Notes under the pieces: generated by a model | Told to the model about the DNA's origin: nothing | The model's input: the letters and a program-made list of their open reading frames with translations, nothing else | Database searches by the model: none | Position numbers and translations under genes: made by a program | Assembly (NCBI RefSeq): GCF_001467945.1 | Contig: NZ_LNYQ01000013.1 | Location: 2,052,585 to 2,116,584 of the forward strand | Origin: Legionella parisiensis | Lineage (GTDB): Bacteria; Pseudomonadota; Gammaproteobacteria; Legionellales; Legionellaceae | DNA: 64,000 nt | Direction: 5' to 3' | Part shown: positions 1 to 9,460 of the stretch, piece by piece | Layout of the letters: each line of letters begins with the position of its first letter | Numbering within the stretch: position 1 is the stretch's first letter

Positions 1-2
1 TT

Positions 3-1007
3 GTAGCACCAATTCGAGCGATCACTGGAGTGGATTTATGGGTTATGAATGACACCTCGTTTACATTTGCTGATCCTGTTCGTTTTGGACCTATAGATGT
101 CTATCGTGTTCGTAGTATTCCAGGAGTACTCTGGGCGAAACAAATATATCGAACTTGGCAAACGATGATTCACCCTAAAACTTCGAAAACTACCACATGG
201 GAGCTAATTGGTGTAGATCCTGATACTCTTTTTGGCTTGCCAGAAACCATGATTGCGGGTACTCGCTCCACAATCCACCGTGCTAACTCAATGATCATTG
301 ATGGTTATGCGTTAAAACAGTTTGAAACATCAAATAAAAAATCACTTCAGCTTGGTGATAAATTGCTTGAAGGACGAAATAAGTGGGTAATAACAGGAAT
401 TACAAAACCGCTACGTACTTATATGTACGAGCCTAAAGCCTATATCACGAGCAATCATATTCCCAATATTTCTAATAAGCCTTCTTTTATTTTAGTGAAA
501 ATAAAACCTTCATATAATCTCTATCAAGTCGCCTATGCCATACGCAATGCAACGGGTTTCCTGCCATTAACCCCATCACAATTCGTCGATCGCGCCAATA
601 AATTTTTTCGTGAAAAAACTCCTATTATTATTGCATTTATTGCCATAGCCATTGTTGGGTTTGTTATTGGACTTGTTATGATGTGGCAGATTTTCACTAA
701 TTTTGTTTTAACCAATCTTCACCAATTTGGCATGTTGAAAATGTTAGGAGTTTCCAGTTCATCATTAATCAACATGGTATTATTCCAAGCCTCTATTATA
801 GGTGGATTGGGTTATATTCTTGGGCTAACATTAACATCCCTATTTGGATTTATTTTTCATGATACTACTGTTGCATTCCATCTAACCTGGCAGATCATTT
901 TATTAGGTGCATTAGGATCGACAATAATCATTGTTTTTTCATCTTATTTTGCTATCTTAAAAGTCTTACGTTTGGATACGGTAGAATTATGTCGCGACTC
1001 AAATTAA
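3..1007 (+). CDS. ABC exporter permease, FtsX/DevC-like (5' end outside window)
   Basis: Inner-membrane permease of a tripartite exporter. The frame is open right to the left edge: codons from position 3 read VAPIRAITGVDLW before the GTG at 30, so the true start lies outside the window and only the C-terminal part is seen. A periplasmic MacB_PCD-like region (about the first 195 visible residues) is followed by three hydrophobic segments (near residues 200-225, 250-275 and 290-315), the FtsX-domain arrangement of DevC/LolC/MacB permeases. The next gene, an ATPase, overlaps its 3' end, followed by an adaptor and an outer-membrane factor. That set resembles DevBCA-TolC systems. The substrate cannot be read from sequence. 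Confidence 0.85.
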   Translation, partial: VAPIRAITGVDLWVMNDTSFTFADPVRFGPIDVYRVRSIPGVLWAKQIYRTWQTMIHPKTSKTTTWELIGVDPDTLFGLPETMIAGTRSTIHRANSMIIDGYALKQFETSNKKSLQLGDKLLEGRNKWVITGITKPLRTYMYEPKAYITSNHIPNISNKPSFILVKIKPSYNLYQVAYAIRNATGFLPLTPSQFVDRANKFFREKTPIIIAFIAIAIVGFVIGLVMMWQIFTNFVLTNLHQFGMLKMLGVSSSSLINMVLFQASIIGGLGYILGLTLTSLFGFIFHDTTVAFHLTWQIILLGALGSTIIIVFSSYFAILKVLRLDTVELCRDSN

Positions 1008-1717
1008 TGGACACCAGGGAATCTCCTGTCTTACATTGCATGGGCATTGGCAAAACCTACAAGACAGGTACCACAACGCTTTCTGTATTAGATAATTTTT
1101 CATTAGCACTTCAACCAGGTGAAATAGGCATGTTAATGGGTGCATCTGGATGTGGAAAAACAACGTTGCTCATGATCGCTGGAGGGATTCTTTCTCCTGA
1201 TCAGGGAACTTGTTCAGTATCCGGGAATGACCTTAATAAAATGTCACCGAAAAAAAAAGTTGCTTTTCGTGCCGCCCATATCAGCTTCCTTTTTCAACAT
1301 CTTCATTTATTTCCAGCCTTGTCTGCCCTTGAAAATATAGCATTGCCATTGTTGATTGATGGAGAGTCACCTGAGAAAGCCCATCAGAAAGCAAAACAAC
1401 TGATGATTCGTTTAGGGCTTGAAATCCATATTCATTCTAAATTAGATACTCTATCTGGTGGACAAAAACAAAGAATAGCGATGGGACGTGCTTTAATTCG
1501 CGCCCCCCGTTTAATTCTTTGTGATGAACCCACAAGCAATTTGGATCGGGATAGTACTGACTTGGTTTTTTCGTTGATACGGGAATACGCTCAAATGTAC
1601 GGATGTACTTTTTTAATTTCTACTCATGATTATCGTATTATGTCACATGCGGACACAATACTTGAGTTTAAAGGATTAAATGATTATCAAGTAATTTATC
1701 GAAAGGAAACAGTATGA
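989..1717 (+). CDS. ABC exporter ATPase, DevA/LolD-like
   Basis: ATP-binding subunit, 242 aa, that powers the permease encoded just upstream. Walker A is GASGCGKTT (about residues 51-59), the signature is [14 protein letters not shown], and Walker B is LILCDEPTSNLD followed by an H-loop in ISTHD. Size and motifs fit the MacB/LolD/DevA class that pairs with FtsX-type permeases. The ATG at 989 overlaps the permease by 19 nt. An in-frame ATG at 1007 would give a TAATG stop-start coupling and is an equally good start. It ends in an ATGA overlap with the adaptor gene, so translational coupling is likely. Confidence 0.93.
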   Translation: MSRLKLMDTRESPVLHCMGIGKTYKTGTTTLSVLDNFSLALQPGEIGMLMGASGCGKTTLLMIAGGILSPDQGTCSVSGNDLNKMSPKKKVAFRAAHISFLFQHLHLFPALSALENIALPLLIDGESPEKAHQKAKQLMIRLGLEIHIHSKLDTLSGGQKQRIAMGRALIRAPRLILCDEPTSNLDRDSTDLVFSLIREYAQMYGCTFLISTHDYRIMSHADTILEFKGLNDYQVIYRKETV

Positions 1718-2601
1718 AAAGAAAAATTATGTGTGCCAGTTTTCTGTTACTTTTGATCATTGGCTTATGCTTATCGTTTTTATTAAGTCGAAAAATGATA
1801 ATGCCTCAAAATATATCGGCTCCAGTTGCTGCAAAAGAAGAAATAATTGCACCAGCGATTCTTGACTCCGGAAACGACATGACTCATGTTCCTAGCATTC
1901 AAAGTGGAATTGTAAAAAAGATAAATGTTACAGTGGGTCAGATGGTAAAAAAGGGAGATATTTTATTTTCACTCGATGACACCATAGGGCTACATAATGT
2001 AACCGTCAGTCAGATTGCGCTTCAACAAGCAAAAAATAATTTCATGATTCAAACAAAAAACTTAAAACATCTCCAATCTCAATTAAGACGCTTAAAGAGT
2101 ATTGATAAGCGAGCTATTAATCCAGCTGAATTACGAGAAAAAGAATATGATGTGAAAATGGGTAGAATTCAAATCAAACAATTACAACACAGTTTAGATG
2201 CTGCAAAAGCGAATCTTAGAAATGCAGAATTAGCACTCAATCAATTTAACATTGCCTCGCCCAAAGATGGAATTGTTTTACAAGTTAATGCGCATGTTGA
2301 TGAGTTTGTAGGAGCAGGAAGCCAGGTCATACTCTTAGGAGATGATCAAAAAGTGATTGTTCGAATTTCTATAGAGGAACGCGATGCTAAAAAATACTCT
2401 CCTGAGGCCTCCGTTTATTTAACAGAGAATAAGCTTAAGATTCCTTTAACCTTTATTCAACTTGAGCGCTACATTATTACTAATGATCGTCTCAACGCGC
2501 GAGTACAAGAAGCTTTATACTTTTTTAATCGAAAGGATCACCCTGATCTTGCTGCAGGTCGACAACTTGATGCCCATATTACTGTTAAAAAGAAGACTTG
2601 A
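1714..2601 (+). CDS. HlyD/DevB-type membrane fusion protein
   Basis: Periplasmic adaptor of 295 aa that should bridge the ABC permease and the outer-membrane channel. One N-terminal membrane anchor (about residues 5-25) is followed by half of a biotinyl-lipoyl-like domain (SGIVKKINVTVGQMVKKGDILFSLDD). Then come a coiled-coil hairpin (about 100-185) and the second lipoyl half plus beta barrel (SPKDGIVLQVNAHVDEFV). The order is typical of HlyD/DevB proteins, though it is shorter than most. ATGA overlap with the ATPase upstream and only 7 nt to the lipoprotein start downstream show one operon. Confidence 0.88.
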   Translation: MKRKIMCASFLLLLIIGLCLSFLLSRKMIMPQNISAPVAAKEEIIAPAILDSGNDMTHVPSIQSGIVKKINVTVGQMVKKGDILFSLDDTIGLHNVTVSQIALQQAKNNFMIQTKNLKHLQSQLRRLKSIDKRAINPAELREKEYDVKMGRIQIKQLQHSLDAAKANLRNAELALNQFNIASPKDGIVLQVNAHVDEFVGAGSQVILLGDDQKVIVRISIEERDAKKYSPEASVYLTENKLKIPLTFIQLERYIITNDRLNARVQEALYFFNRKDHPDLAAGRQLDAHITVKKKT

Positions 2602-2608
2602 CCTGCCG

Positions 2609-4039
2609 ATGAAATATTATACTTCTTATTTTACATTAATTGTTACTTTATTTCTAAATGGATGTTCCATAGGTCCAAAATATGTTCCGCCTAGTACCCC
2701 TATGCCATCCAGCTGGGGGCACAATATGCAGCGTGCCAGTTTAGTAAAAAATGAAGAGGCTTGGTGGCGTAATTTTCACGACCCCGTGCTAAACGATCTG
2801 ATTGAACAAAAAGCAGTCTATAGTTTAAATTTAAAAATGGCACAAGCAAGAGTAAATGTAGCAAGAGCCCAACACGCTGTAGCTGTAGCACAATTATTGC
2901 CATCATTAGCTCTTACTGCCTCTCCCCCCACTGGGACAGGATTTAATATCAACCAACTGATCGCGTTAAGTGGTTCTTTAGATCCTGATTTGTTTGGAAA
3001 ACACCGCCAAATGAACCAAATGGCGAAAGCAAATTTACAAGCTGAACAAGCAGACCTAGATTTTTCCTTGATTAATTTATACTCAGAAATTGCTTCCTCC
3101 TACTTGGAGTTACGCGAAGCGCAGGCAAAAAGCAGAGTATTACTCAATAATATTTCAAGCAACAAACAAACACTCCAATTTATTAAGTCCCGCTATAAAG
3201 CAGGATATGCTAGTTACTTGAATCTATCGCAACAAGATGGATTAATTGAAACGCAATCAGCTGAATTAGAACTGAATAAAGCATACATCACCGCCCTACT
3301 GCACAAAATAGAATTATTAACTGGAAATAATCCAGGGGTTCTGGCAAAAAAATTATTACCACCTAAACCGATTCCTCAAATCACTCAAAATATTAATCTG
3401 GGAATCCCTGCTGATCTTTTGCGTCGACGACCAGATATTAGAGCAGCGGAACGACGGATAGCGACTTCTCATGCTAATATTCGCATTGCCATGACGAATT
3501 TATTACCTCAAATTACTGTAGGATGGTTATTAGGATGGCAAACTCAAACTATTGCGGGCAGTATTATTACTGCCCGTAATTTTTTCACTGTACAAAATCC
3601 CGAGTCGAGGCTCTATGGGACTTTCGGAGCACCCTTGTTCAATATCAATTTATTCAACAGCATTGAGTTACGAAAACGTGAAAAAATTATTGCAGTCATC
3701 CAGTATCAAATTACTGTAATGCGTGCATTGCATGAAGTTGAAACGCAATATGATTTTTTTCAGCATTATAAAAAAGGGCTCAGCCATCTCAAGCGTGCAG
3801 TAAAACAAAAACGTCTTGCTTCAAAATTAGCTCGAGCTGCTTATCACAAAGGCTCTTCTGATTTTAATACAGTACTTCGTGCAGAAGAAGAATTGAATTC
3901 CATAGAGTTTGCTTACTTACAAAATATGGTTCGACTTCAAGTAACTCAAATTAATCTTTATAAAGCTTTAGGAGGAAATCTAACCTCCTCAAAAACAAAG
4001 GTGGTTTTACAGCATAAGGAAGTAATTGGTAGAGGATGA
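2609..4039 (+). CDS. Outer membrane efflux lipoprotein, NodT/OprM family
   Basis: Outer-membrane channel component, 476 aa from the ATG at 2609. A longer open frame runs upstream to 2462 but overlaps the adaptor gene by 140 bp. The 2609 start begins a clean lipoprotein signal with a lipobox ending in Cys19 (LNGC), so it is preferred. The mature protein starts SIGPKYVPP and continues with two TolC/OEP repeats, including LGIPADLLRRRPDIRAAERR in the middle, a classic NodT-family motif. It completes the tripartite exporter with the three genes upstream. Confidence 0.92.
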   Translation: MKYYTSYFTLIVTLFLNGCSIGPKYVPPSTPMPSSWGHNMQRASLVKNEEAWWRNFHDPVLNDLIEQKAVYSLNLKMAQARVNVARAQHAVAVAQLLPSLALTASPPTGTGFNINQLIALSGSLDPDLFGKHRQMNQMAKANLQAEQADLDFSLINLYSEIASSYLELREAQAKSRVLLNNISSNKQTLQFIKSRYKAGYASYLNLSQQDGLIETQSAELELNKAYITALLHKIELLTGNNPGVLAKKLLPPKPIPQITQNINLGIPADLLRRRPDIRAAERRIATSHANIRIAMTNLLPQITVGWLLGWQTQTIAGSIITARNFFTVQNPESRLYGTFGAPLFNINLFNSIELRKREKIIAVIQYQITVMRALHEVETQYDFFQHYKKGLSHLKRAVKQKRLASKLARAAYHKGSSDFNTVLRAEEELNSIEFAYLQNMVRLQVTQINLYKALGGNLTSSKTKVVLQHKEVIGRG

Positions 4040-4095
4040 ACGCCGAAATAATCAGCGTTAGACTCTTATTTAAATAGCGCGTATTTGTTAAATAT

Positions 4096-4121
4096 CAGAA
4101 CATCATTATGCCAATGTTCTG
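4096..4121. terminator. Inverted repeat after the exporter operon
   Basis: CAGAACAT and ATGTTCTG form a perfect 8-bp stem with a 10-nt loop between the exporter operon and the Stealth gene. It is followed by GAAAAAAG rather than a T-run, so it is a weak terminator on the plus strand and might instead be an operator. Confidence 0.35.
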
Positions 4122-4158
4122 AAAAAAGCACAAAGTGTGCCTTTTGGAGAAGCAAAAA

Positions 4159-5106
4159 ATGCATCAACCAATAGATGCAGTATATACTTGGGTAAACTGT
4201 AATGATCCCCAATGGGTCGAGGAGTTTAATCGATACAAAAACATATCAAATTTATCAGATTCCATTCATAGTGCTCGTTTCCGAGATTATGGGGAACTAT
4301 TTTATAGTCTATTAAGCCTAGAAAAATTTGCTCCTTGGATAGAAAAAATCTTTATTATAAAAAAACGCTATCAAATTCCTAAAGTTGATGGTTTATCTCA
4401 AATCATTAAAAAAAAAATTATTTGGATCGATGAGATTGATATTTGCCCTCCGGAAATACGTATTGAGCAGTTCTCCCCAACATTTAATAGTCTTGCTATC
4501 GAAGCAAACTTACATAGAATTCCGACACTTAATGAACAATTTATTTACTTTAATAATGACATGTTTCTTGGTCGGCAGGCACCAGAGAATTATTTCTTTG
4601 ATAAAAATCAAGCTCGATTCGCTGTAAATACTAAAATCATACCTCATATTTTACCTAAGAGCGTCATAACAGGTCATGATCGTCATTATTTTAATTCGTA
4701 TCAAATTTTTAAAAAAGAATATATGTCTCCTAAAAGCTTAGGCTATTCTTTTTATCGATTTCCAATACATCAATGCACCCCTGTATTTAAAAGCAGCTAT
4801 CAACACATGTGGGAAAATCATGCAATCAAAGAAAAACTTTTAGCAACAAGCCAATCTCGTTTTAGAACTGATGACAACATACATGCTATCTTTTTATCTT
4901 GCTTCATAAGCTTGTATTTTAAAAAAGCTTACCTCATCCCAGAGAAAGATTATTTTTTTCGTCTAGATAGCCGCAACCTGGAGAAAAGTCTACAAAAAAT
5001 AAAAAAAGATAAACCAACCAGGTTCTGTATTAACGACGGTATGGTTGTTAATAATAAAAATGTAGATACATTTCATCGTGTAATGCAGGATTTATATTTA
5101 AACTAA
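4159..5106 (+). CDS. Stealth-family sugar-phosphate transferase
   Basis: Predicted to transfer a hexose- or HexNAc-1-phosphate onto a surface glycan, as in the Stealth family (bacterial capsule phosphotransferases and animal GlcNAc-1-phosphotransferase). Four conserved blocks are visible in its 315 aa: DAVYTWVNCNDPQW at the N-terminus, ARFRDYGELFYSLLSLEKFAPW, FNSLAIEANLHRIP followed by FIYFNNDMFLG, and a C-terminal FRTDDNIHAIFL and FCINDG. The ATG at 4159 has GGAGA 8 nt upstream; an upstream GTG/ATG at 4135 lacks a better site. It stands next to glycosyltransferases, which suggests glycan or glycolipid assembly. The acceptor is unknown. Confidence 0.88.
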   Translation: MHQPIDAVYTWVNCNDPQWVEEFNRYKNISNLSDSIHSARFRDYGELFYSLLSLEKFAPWIEKIFIIKKRYQIPKVDGLSQIIKKKIIWIDEIDICPPEIRIEQFSPTFNSLAIEANLHRIPTLNEQFIYFNNDMFLGRQAPENYFFDKNQARFAVNTKIIPHILPKSVITGHDRHYFNSYQIFKKEYMSPKSLGYSFYRFPIHQCTPVFKSSYQHMWENHAIKEKLLATSQSRFRTDDNIHAIFLSCFISLYFKKAYLIPEKDYFFRLDSRNLEKSLQKIKKDKPTRFCINDGMVVNNKNVDTFHRVMQDLYLN

Positions 5107-5344
5107 AAAATCTCTCTTTATTAATCTAAAATTAGTGATTTTTTATATACTTATAAGCAAGTTATCTCATTGACAGAAATAGAATAAAAGGTTATTTTAA
5201 AACCGCTCGCTATTATTATACTGTTAGTTCAATCTGAAATATCAATTGATAATAAGGTCGCCACCTTTTTTAGATTGTTTTACTAATCAGTGATGGTTTT
5301 TTAATATAAGTCTTGTCTATTTTATAAAATATGAATCTACTCAA

Positions 5345-6472
5345 ATGAGAATAGCCTTTGTATCCACTTGTGACTACGCTACCCCTAGCGGTGTTAAAAA
5401 TCATGTCTGCGACCTAGCAAATGAATTAACAAATCAGGGAAACTCAGTTTATATTATAGGACCATCTTCGCAGCCATCAATAACCTCACATATACCGAAT
5501 TTTATGCAGATTGCTTCTTTTCCTTCGGCAGCAAAAACAGGAAGATATATCCCTCCACATATTTTGCTCAATCCCAAAGCAATCTCCTATTTACATAACG
5601 TTTTAAACTCTGAGAACTTTGATATAGTCCATATCCAAGAGCCTTTAATACCGCCATTATGTATCTCCGCATTGTTCCACAAGAAAACTCCTTTATTTGC
5701 GACTTTTCATACGTATTATGAAGAAGGACAACCGCTTTATCGAATGTTTCGTCCTATATTAAACACATGGTTAAACCGGCTACATGGACGAATCACTGTT
5801 TCCCAACCAGCAACAAAATATATCGAACAATATTTTCCTTATGATTATAAGATTATTCCTAATGGAGTTAACTTAGATAAGTTTTCTTCCTCTGTTCCAT
5901 CCATTCCCCAGTTAAATGATTCAGATTACATTAATTTATTATTTGTCGGCCATGCACAATATAAACGAAAAGGCTTACAATATTTATTGGAAGCGTATCA
6001 ACTTTTAAAAGTAAAATACCCTAAACTACGACTGATAGTAGCTGGAACAAGATGGACGGGAGCCTCTATCCCCACTGAATTAAAGCATTTTGCGCTCCAA
6101 GACATCCTCTATTTAGGAACAGTAAGTGATGAAGAGTTAATTGCCCTTTACCAGACAGCAGATATTTTTTGTGCCCCCTCAATTGGTAATGAAAGTTTTG
6201 GTATTGTATTAATTGAAGCAATGGCAGCAGGAATCCCTATTATTACTACCAAAATTGACGGTTATATGAGTGTTGTACGTGATAATCATGATGCTTTGCT
6301 CGTTCCCCCCAAAGACAGTAATGCATTAGCACAAGCCATAAAACGACTTATTGATGAACCGGTTTTGCGTCAGAGATTAGTTGAACAGGCGAAAATAGGT
6401 GTACAGCGTTATTCATGGAAAAATTTAGCAAAAGAAACCTTGGAGTATTATAATGAAAAATTAAGTCAATAA
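5345..6472 (+). CDS. Glycosyltransferase family 4 (PimA/PimB-like)
   Basis: GT-B retaining glycosyltransferase of 375 aa. The N-terminal acceptor domain starts RIAFVSTCDYATPSGVKNHV, with the loop usual in lipid-acceptor GT4 enzymes. The C-terminal nucleotide-sugar domain carries GTVSDEELIALYQTADIF and the E-x7-E motif ESFGIVLIE. Similar enzymes mannosylate phosphatidylinositol or glucosylate diacylglycerol, so a membrane-lipid acceptor is plausible here, but that is inference. It lies convergent with the next GT4 gene and close to the candidate ceramide genes. Confidence 0.87.
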   Translation: MRIAFVSTCDYATPSGVKNHVCDLANELTNQGNSVYIIGPSSQPSITSHIPNFMQIASFPSAAKTGRYIPPHILLNPKAISYLHNVLNSENFDIVHIQEPLIPPLCISALFHKKTPLFATFHTYYEEGQPLYRMFRPILNTWLNRLHGRITVSQPATKYIEQYFPYDYKIIPNGVNLDKFSSSVPSIPQLNDSDYINLLFVGHAQYKRKGLQYLLEAYQLLKVKYPKLRLIVAGTRWTGASIPTELKHFALQDILYLGTVSDEELIALYQTADIFCAPSIGNESFGIVLIEAMAAGIPIITTKIDGYMSVVRDNHDALLVPPKDSNALAQAIKRLIDEPVLRQRLVEQAKIGVQRYSWKNLAKETLEYYNEKLSQ

Positions 6473-6504
6473 TTAAAAGGTATTGACAATTTATTCCTTA
6501 ATTC

Positions 6505-7689
6505 TTAATTCAAAGGTTCTCTTTTTTGTAAACTATCCATAAAAGCATCTACCTTTATAAAATGATCTGCCCATGTAGGAAGGCTGTAATTCGATAATCT
6601 TTCGACCTGAGATGCTCGCTGTTCGCTCTTGTTGTCAGTATAGGCTTCTATCATTGCTAACCAGGATAATCCATCAAGTGGATCAATATATTCTGGAATA
6701 TCCGCAGCAATTTCTTTAAAGACAGGTAAATTACTAGCAATGACGGGTACTCGTAAAGATAAAGCTTCCGCTAACGGCAGCCCATAACCCTCTGCAAAAG
6801 TTGGAAATAATAAAGCCTGGGCATGACTTAAATAATTCACTAACTCACCATCATTTACAAAAAGCTCTATAACTAATTCTCGTAAAATCTCACATCGCTC
6901 TAAAAAATCAACAATATTTTCTAACTCCCAGCCCCTTTTACCAATTATGACCAATTGAGGCGTTTTTTCTTTCATTCGTTCCGCCAAACGACGCCACACT
7001 TGGAACAGCAGTAAATGATTTTTTCTAGGTTCAATAGTCCCCAGTATTACAAAATAAGGTTTAGAGAGCGGCCGCTTTGTCATCGCCGTTGAAGGTTGGA
7101 GAAAAGTATTACTACCTAATAATGCAACCTCTGCCGGGGGTAGTTGTTTATGCCGAGATAAGATAAAAGCATGTAGTTCTTCTAATGTTGATCTCGAGTT
7201 TGTCAAGATACCATGTCCATACGTTACTACATGATCAACCATCGTTAAAAATTTTTTAGGCCTTTTGGGAGGACAATATTCAGGATATTTTAAAGGAATT
7301 AAATCATGTACCATAAAAAGAGCCATAACTCCTGCTTGTTTGCTTATTTGAGGATAACCATCAAATCGAGTAGGTTCAATATTCAACAAAAAACTTCCCG
7401 CCAAGCGGTGTTTATCTTGTTGACTGAAAACCGCCTTAATCAACAACAATATCACTCTGAACCTGTAATACCTTGATTTGCAATCTATCAACTGCGCTAT
7501 CTGGTTTGTAGCATTATGAGATAAAATGAAATTAAATCGCCAATGGGCGAACTTAAGTTGGAATACTCCCTGCACATTTTTATTATAATACTGTAAATAG
7601 GAGAGAATCACTCGATCAATTCCTGTTGGACGACGCCCTAAAATCCCATGTAATAATAATCGAGACATTCCTAACAATATTTGTTTCAT
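6505..7689 (-). CDS. Glycosyltransferase family 4
   Basis: GT-B fold transferase of 394 aa. The ATG at 7689 is preferred; a TTG four codons upstream is possible. The donor-domain start YFVILGTIEPRKNH and the E-x7-E motif EGYGLPLAE in FPTFAEGYGLPLAEALSLRVPVIASN define the family. The N-terminal half has RPTGIDRVILSYL, a pattern of polysaccharide GT4 enzymes. Substrate is not predictable. It points the same way as the acyltransferase gene that lies upstream of it on the minus strand, with about 135 bp between, so it may be in that transcript. Confidence 0.85.
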   Translation of the reverse strand: MKQILLGMSRLLLHGILGRRPTGIDRVILSYLQYYNKNVQGVFQLKFAHWRFNFILSHNATNQIAQLIDCKSRYYRFRVILLLIKAVFSQQDKHRLAGSFLLNIEPTRFDGYPQISKQAGVMALFMVHDLIPLKYPEYCPPKRPKKFLTMVDHVVTYGHGILTNSRSTLEELHAFILSRHKQLPPAEVALLGSNTFLQPSTAMTKRPLSKPYFVILGTIEPRKNHLLLFQVWRRLAERMKEKTPQLVIIGKRGWELENIVDFLERCEILRELVIELFVNDGELVNYLSHAQALLFPTFAEGYGLPLAEALSLRVPVIASNLPVFKEIAADIPEYIDPLDGLSWLAMIEAYTDNKSEQRASQVERLSNYSLPTWADHFIKVDAFMDSLQKREPLN

Positions 7690-7824
7690 TCTCCATTCCA
7701 AGTAATCGCTTAAAAAGCGTAGATTTTTACTTTTCTCTGTTCACAATTTTCTGAAAAAAATATAATCATACGTTTTAAAATTTCTTTCACAAGACAGAAA
7801 TATAGTTCTGATGTAGTAAAAAAT

Positions 7825-8964
7825 TTAGGAGGCATTGACTAAGCTTTTCTCAAAAACTCTATAGGTTTTATAGTGTGTTGCATTAATTAACTCAAGTCCT
7901 GCTTGCATGGCATGATTGTCTTCCAATATCCATGATAACTCTCCCTGTCGATAGTCGAGCTGATTTATTTTTCGAAAGTATTCATAATAAAGCAAGCCTC
8001 CTATTGGAAGATGCTGATATTTTTGAAGTACACCCAATAATGGAACACGGCCCTGATTAATTACTTTTTTAACTTTGAATTGCCAAAGTAATTTTAAGAA
8101 ATTGAAAGGAAATAATTTACCGTTCCTTGCATGAATTAATAACTGATTCAGATTCGGAAGTCCCACTGAAAATCCGCATGGCTCTCCTTCTACCTCAGCA
8201 ATAAATATTAAATTAGGCAAAATTGAAGATTTTAACTCTGAAGCTAAATAATAAAACTCCTCGACATCTAAGGGCAAGTAACCCCAGTTTTTTGCCCAGG
8301 CATCATTATAAATTTTAACAATCAATTGTAATTCATTTTTAAAATCCTTCATATTGATTGTTCTAATTGTAATATGATATTTGTCACATATTTTTTTAAT
8401 GATTTGAATTTTTTTAGGGTCAAATGCAATCTCATCCATACCCACAGTCCACGCCTGAAGATCTTTGACTTTTTTATACCCTTCTTGTTCTACTAAATTT
8501 ATATAATACTCAGGATTTTGAGGCATCATAATATAAGGTTTCGTATCAAAAGCAGAAATTTGTAACCCGCATTCATAATTTATTGAAGGATTCATTGGTC
8601 CACGAATGCCCTGCATGCCCTGTTCAACAACCCAGCGTTCTGCATGCTTAAAAAGTGCACTCGCTAGTTCATGCGAGTTTTCGCACTCAAAAAAACCCCA
8701 AAATGCAATTTTTTCATCATGTATTTTGTGATGTAATTTATTAATGATGGCCGATATTCTACCAACAGCCTTATTTCTATGATATGCAACCCAATTGTTA
8801 ATTTCCGCCTCTTTAAAAAATGGATTTTTTTTATCTAGAATACGTTTTATAGTGTGGTGTAATGGTGGAACCCAGTTCTCATTGTACTTATGCAATTGGA
8901 AGGGGACGTGTAAAAAATCATTAAAGTGTTTCGATTTTTCGCATAAAACCACATCAATTGACAT
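7825..8964 (-). CDS. GNAT-fold N-acyltransferase, BcerS/YghO-like (candidate bacterial ceramide synthase)
   Basis: 379-aa soluble protein of the YghO/BcerS-like family, recognised from NWVPPLHHTIKRILD, KKNPFFKEAEINNWVAY, GRISAIIN, WGFFEC, GIRGPMNPSINYECGL and YIMMPQNPEYY. In Caulobacter a member of this GNAT family N-acylates the sphingoid base to give ceramide. Its place beside an ACP, an oxoamine-synthase fusion and a dihydroceramide-type desaturase supports the same job here. The start has a strong ribosome site (AAAAGGGAGATTTTATG). It is divergent from the acp gene across 238 bp, so the two may share a control region. Family membership is fairly sure; the substrate is inferred. Confidence 0.75.
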   Translation of the reverse strand: MSIDVVLCEKSKHFNDFLHVPFQLHKYNENWVPPLHHTIKRILDKKNPFFKEAEINNWVAYHRNKAVGRISAIINKLHHKIHDEKIAFWGFFECENSHELASALFKHAERWVVEQGMQGIRGPMNPSINYECGLQISAFDTKPYIMMPQNPEYYINLVEQEGYKKVKDLQAWTVGMDEIAFDPKKIQIIKKICDKYHITIRTINMKDFKNELQLIVKIYNDAWAKNWGYLPLDVEEFYYLASELKSSILPNLIFIAEVEGEPCGFSVGLPNLNQLLIHARNGKLFPFNFLKLLWQFKVKKVINQGRVPLLGVLQKYQHLPIGGLLYYEYFRKINQLDYRQGELSWILEDNHAMQAGLELINATHYKTYRVFEKSLVNAS

Positions 8965-9202
8965 AAAATCTCCCTTTTAAAACATTGTAGCTCTCATTAA
9001 ATTGCAGGTTTGAGTATGCGTTTTTTGCCTATTTTATGCAACCTGTTACTTGCATAAAAAAGCAGAAGTTGTAAGATCCCTATTAATCAGTATTGCTAAG
9101 TTTTTCAATTAAAATTATTCACACTAAATCTAAGTTTTGAAAAGCATTATGTGATCAGATAGCTAATACAGTTTAAATTTGATTATCTAAATAAGGATTT
9201 TT

Positions 9203-9460
9203 ATGAATCAGCAAGTACAAGAACGTGTTTTACAAGTTATAGCAAATGTTCTTACACTTCCACCTGAAAGTATACAGATAACTCAAGCCATTAATGAGAT
9301 TTGTGATGACTCTCTAGATATGGTTAATTTAGTATTCACTTTAGAAGAGGAATTTAACCTCGATATTGCAGATAAAGCAAAAGAAGCTAAAACCGTTTAT
9401 GACATTATTGCAAGCATTGATGCTTTAATGCAACAAGCTACCGAGAACAATACCGTATGA
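9203..9460 (+). CDS. Dedicated acyl carrier protein
   Basis: Free 85-aa ACP. Ser37 in DDSLDMV is the 4'-phosphopantetheine site, followed by LVFTLEEEFNLDI and the usual helix-3 acidic residues. It is not the housekeeping acpP, which would sit in a fab cluster. Instead it precedes the acyl-AMP ligase-ACP-oxoamine synthase gene by about 400 bp, in the same direction. Caulobacter also keeps a dedicated ACP in its ceramide cluster. The ribosome site AAGGAT is 5 nt before the ATG. Because the downstream fusion has its own ACP, this one may serve the second acyl chain or another loading step. Confidence 0.9.
   Translation: MNQQVQERVLQVIANVLTLPPESIQITQAINEICDDSLDMVNLVFTLEEEFNLDIADKAKEAKTVYDIIASIDALMQQATENNTV

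Noticed and set aside
2462..2608. Longer N-terminus for the outer-membrane efflux lipoprotein
   Set aside because: It overlaps the adaptor gene in another frame and would bury the lipoprotein signal peptide, which starts cleanly at 2609.
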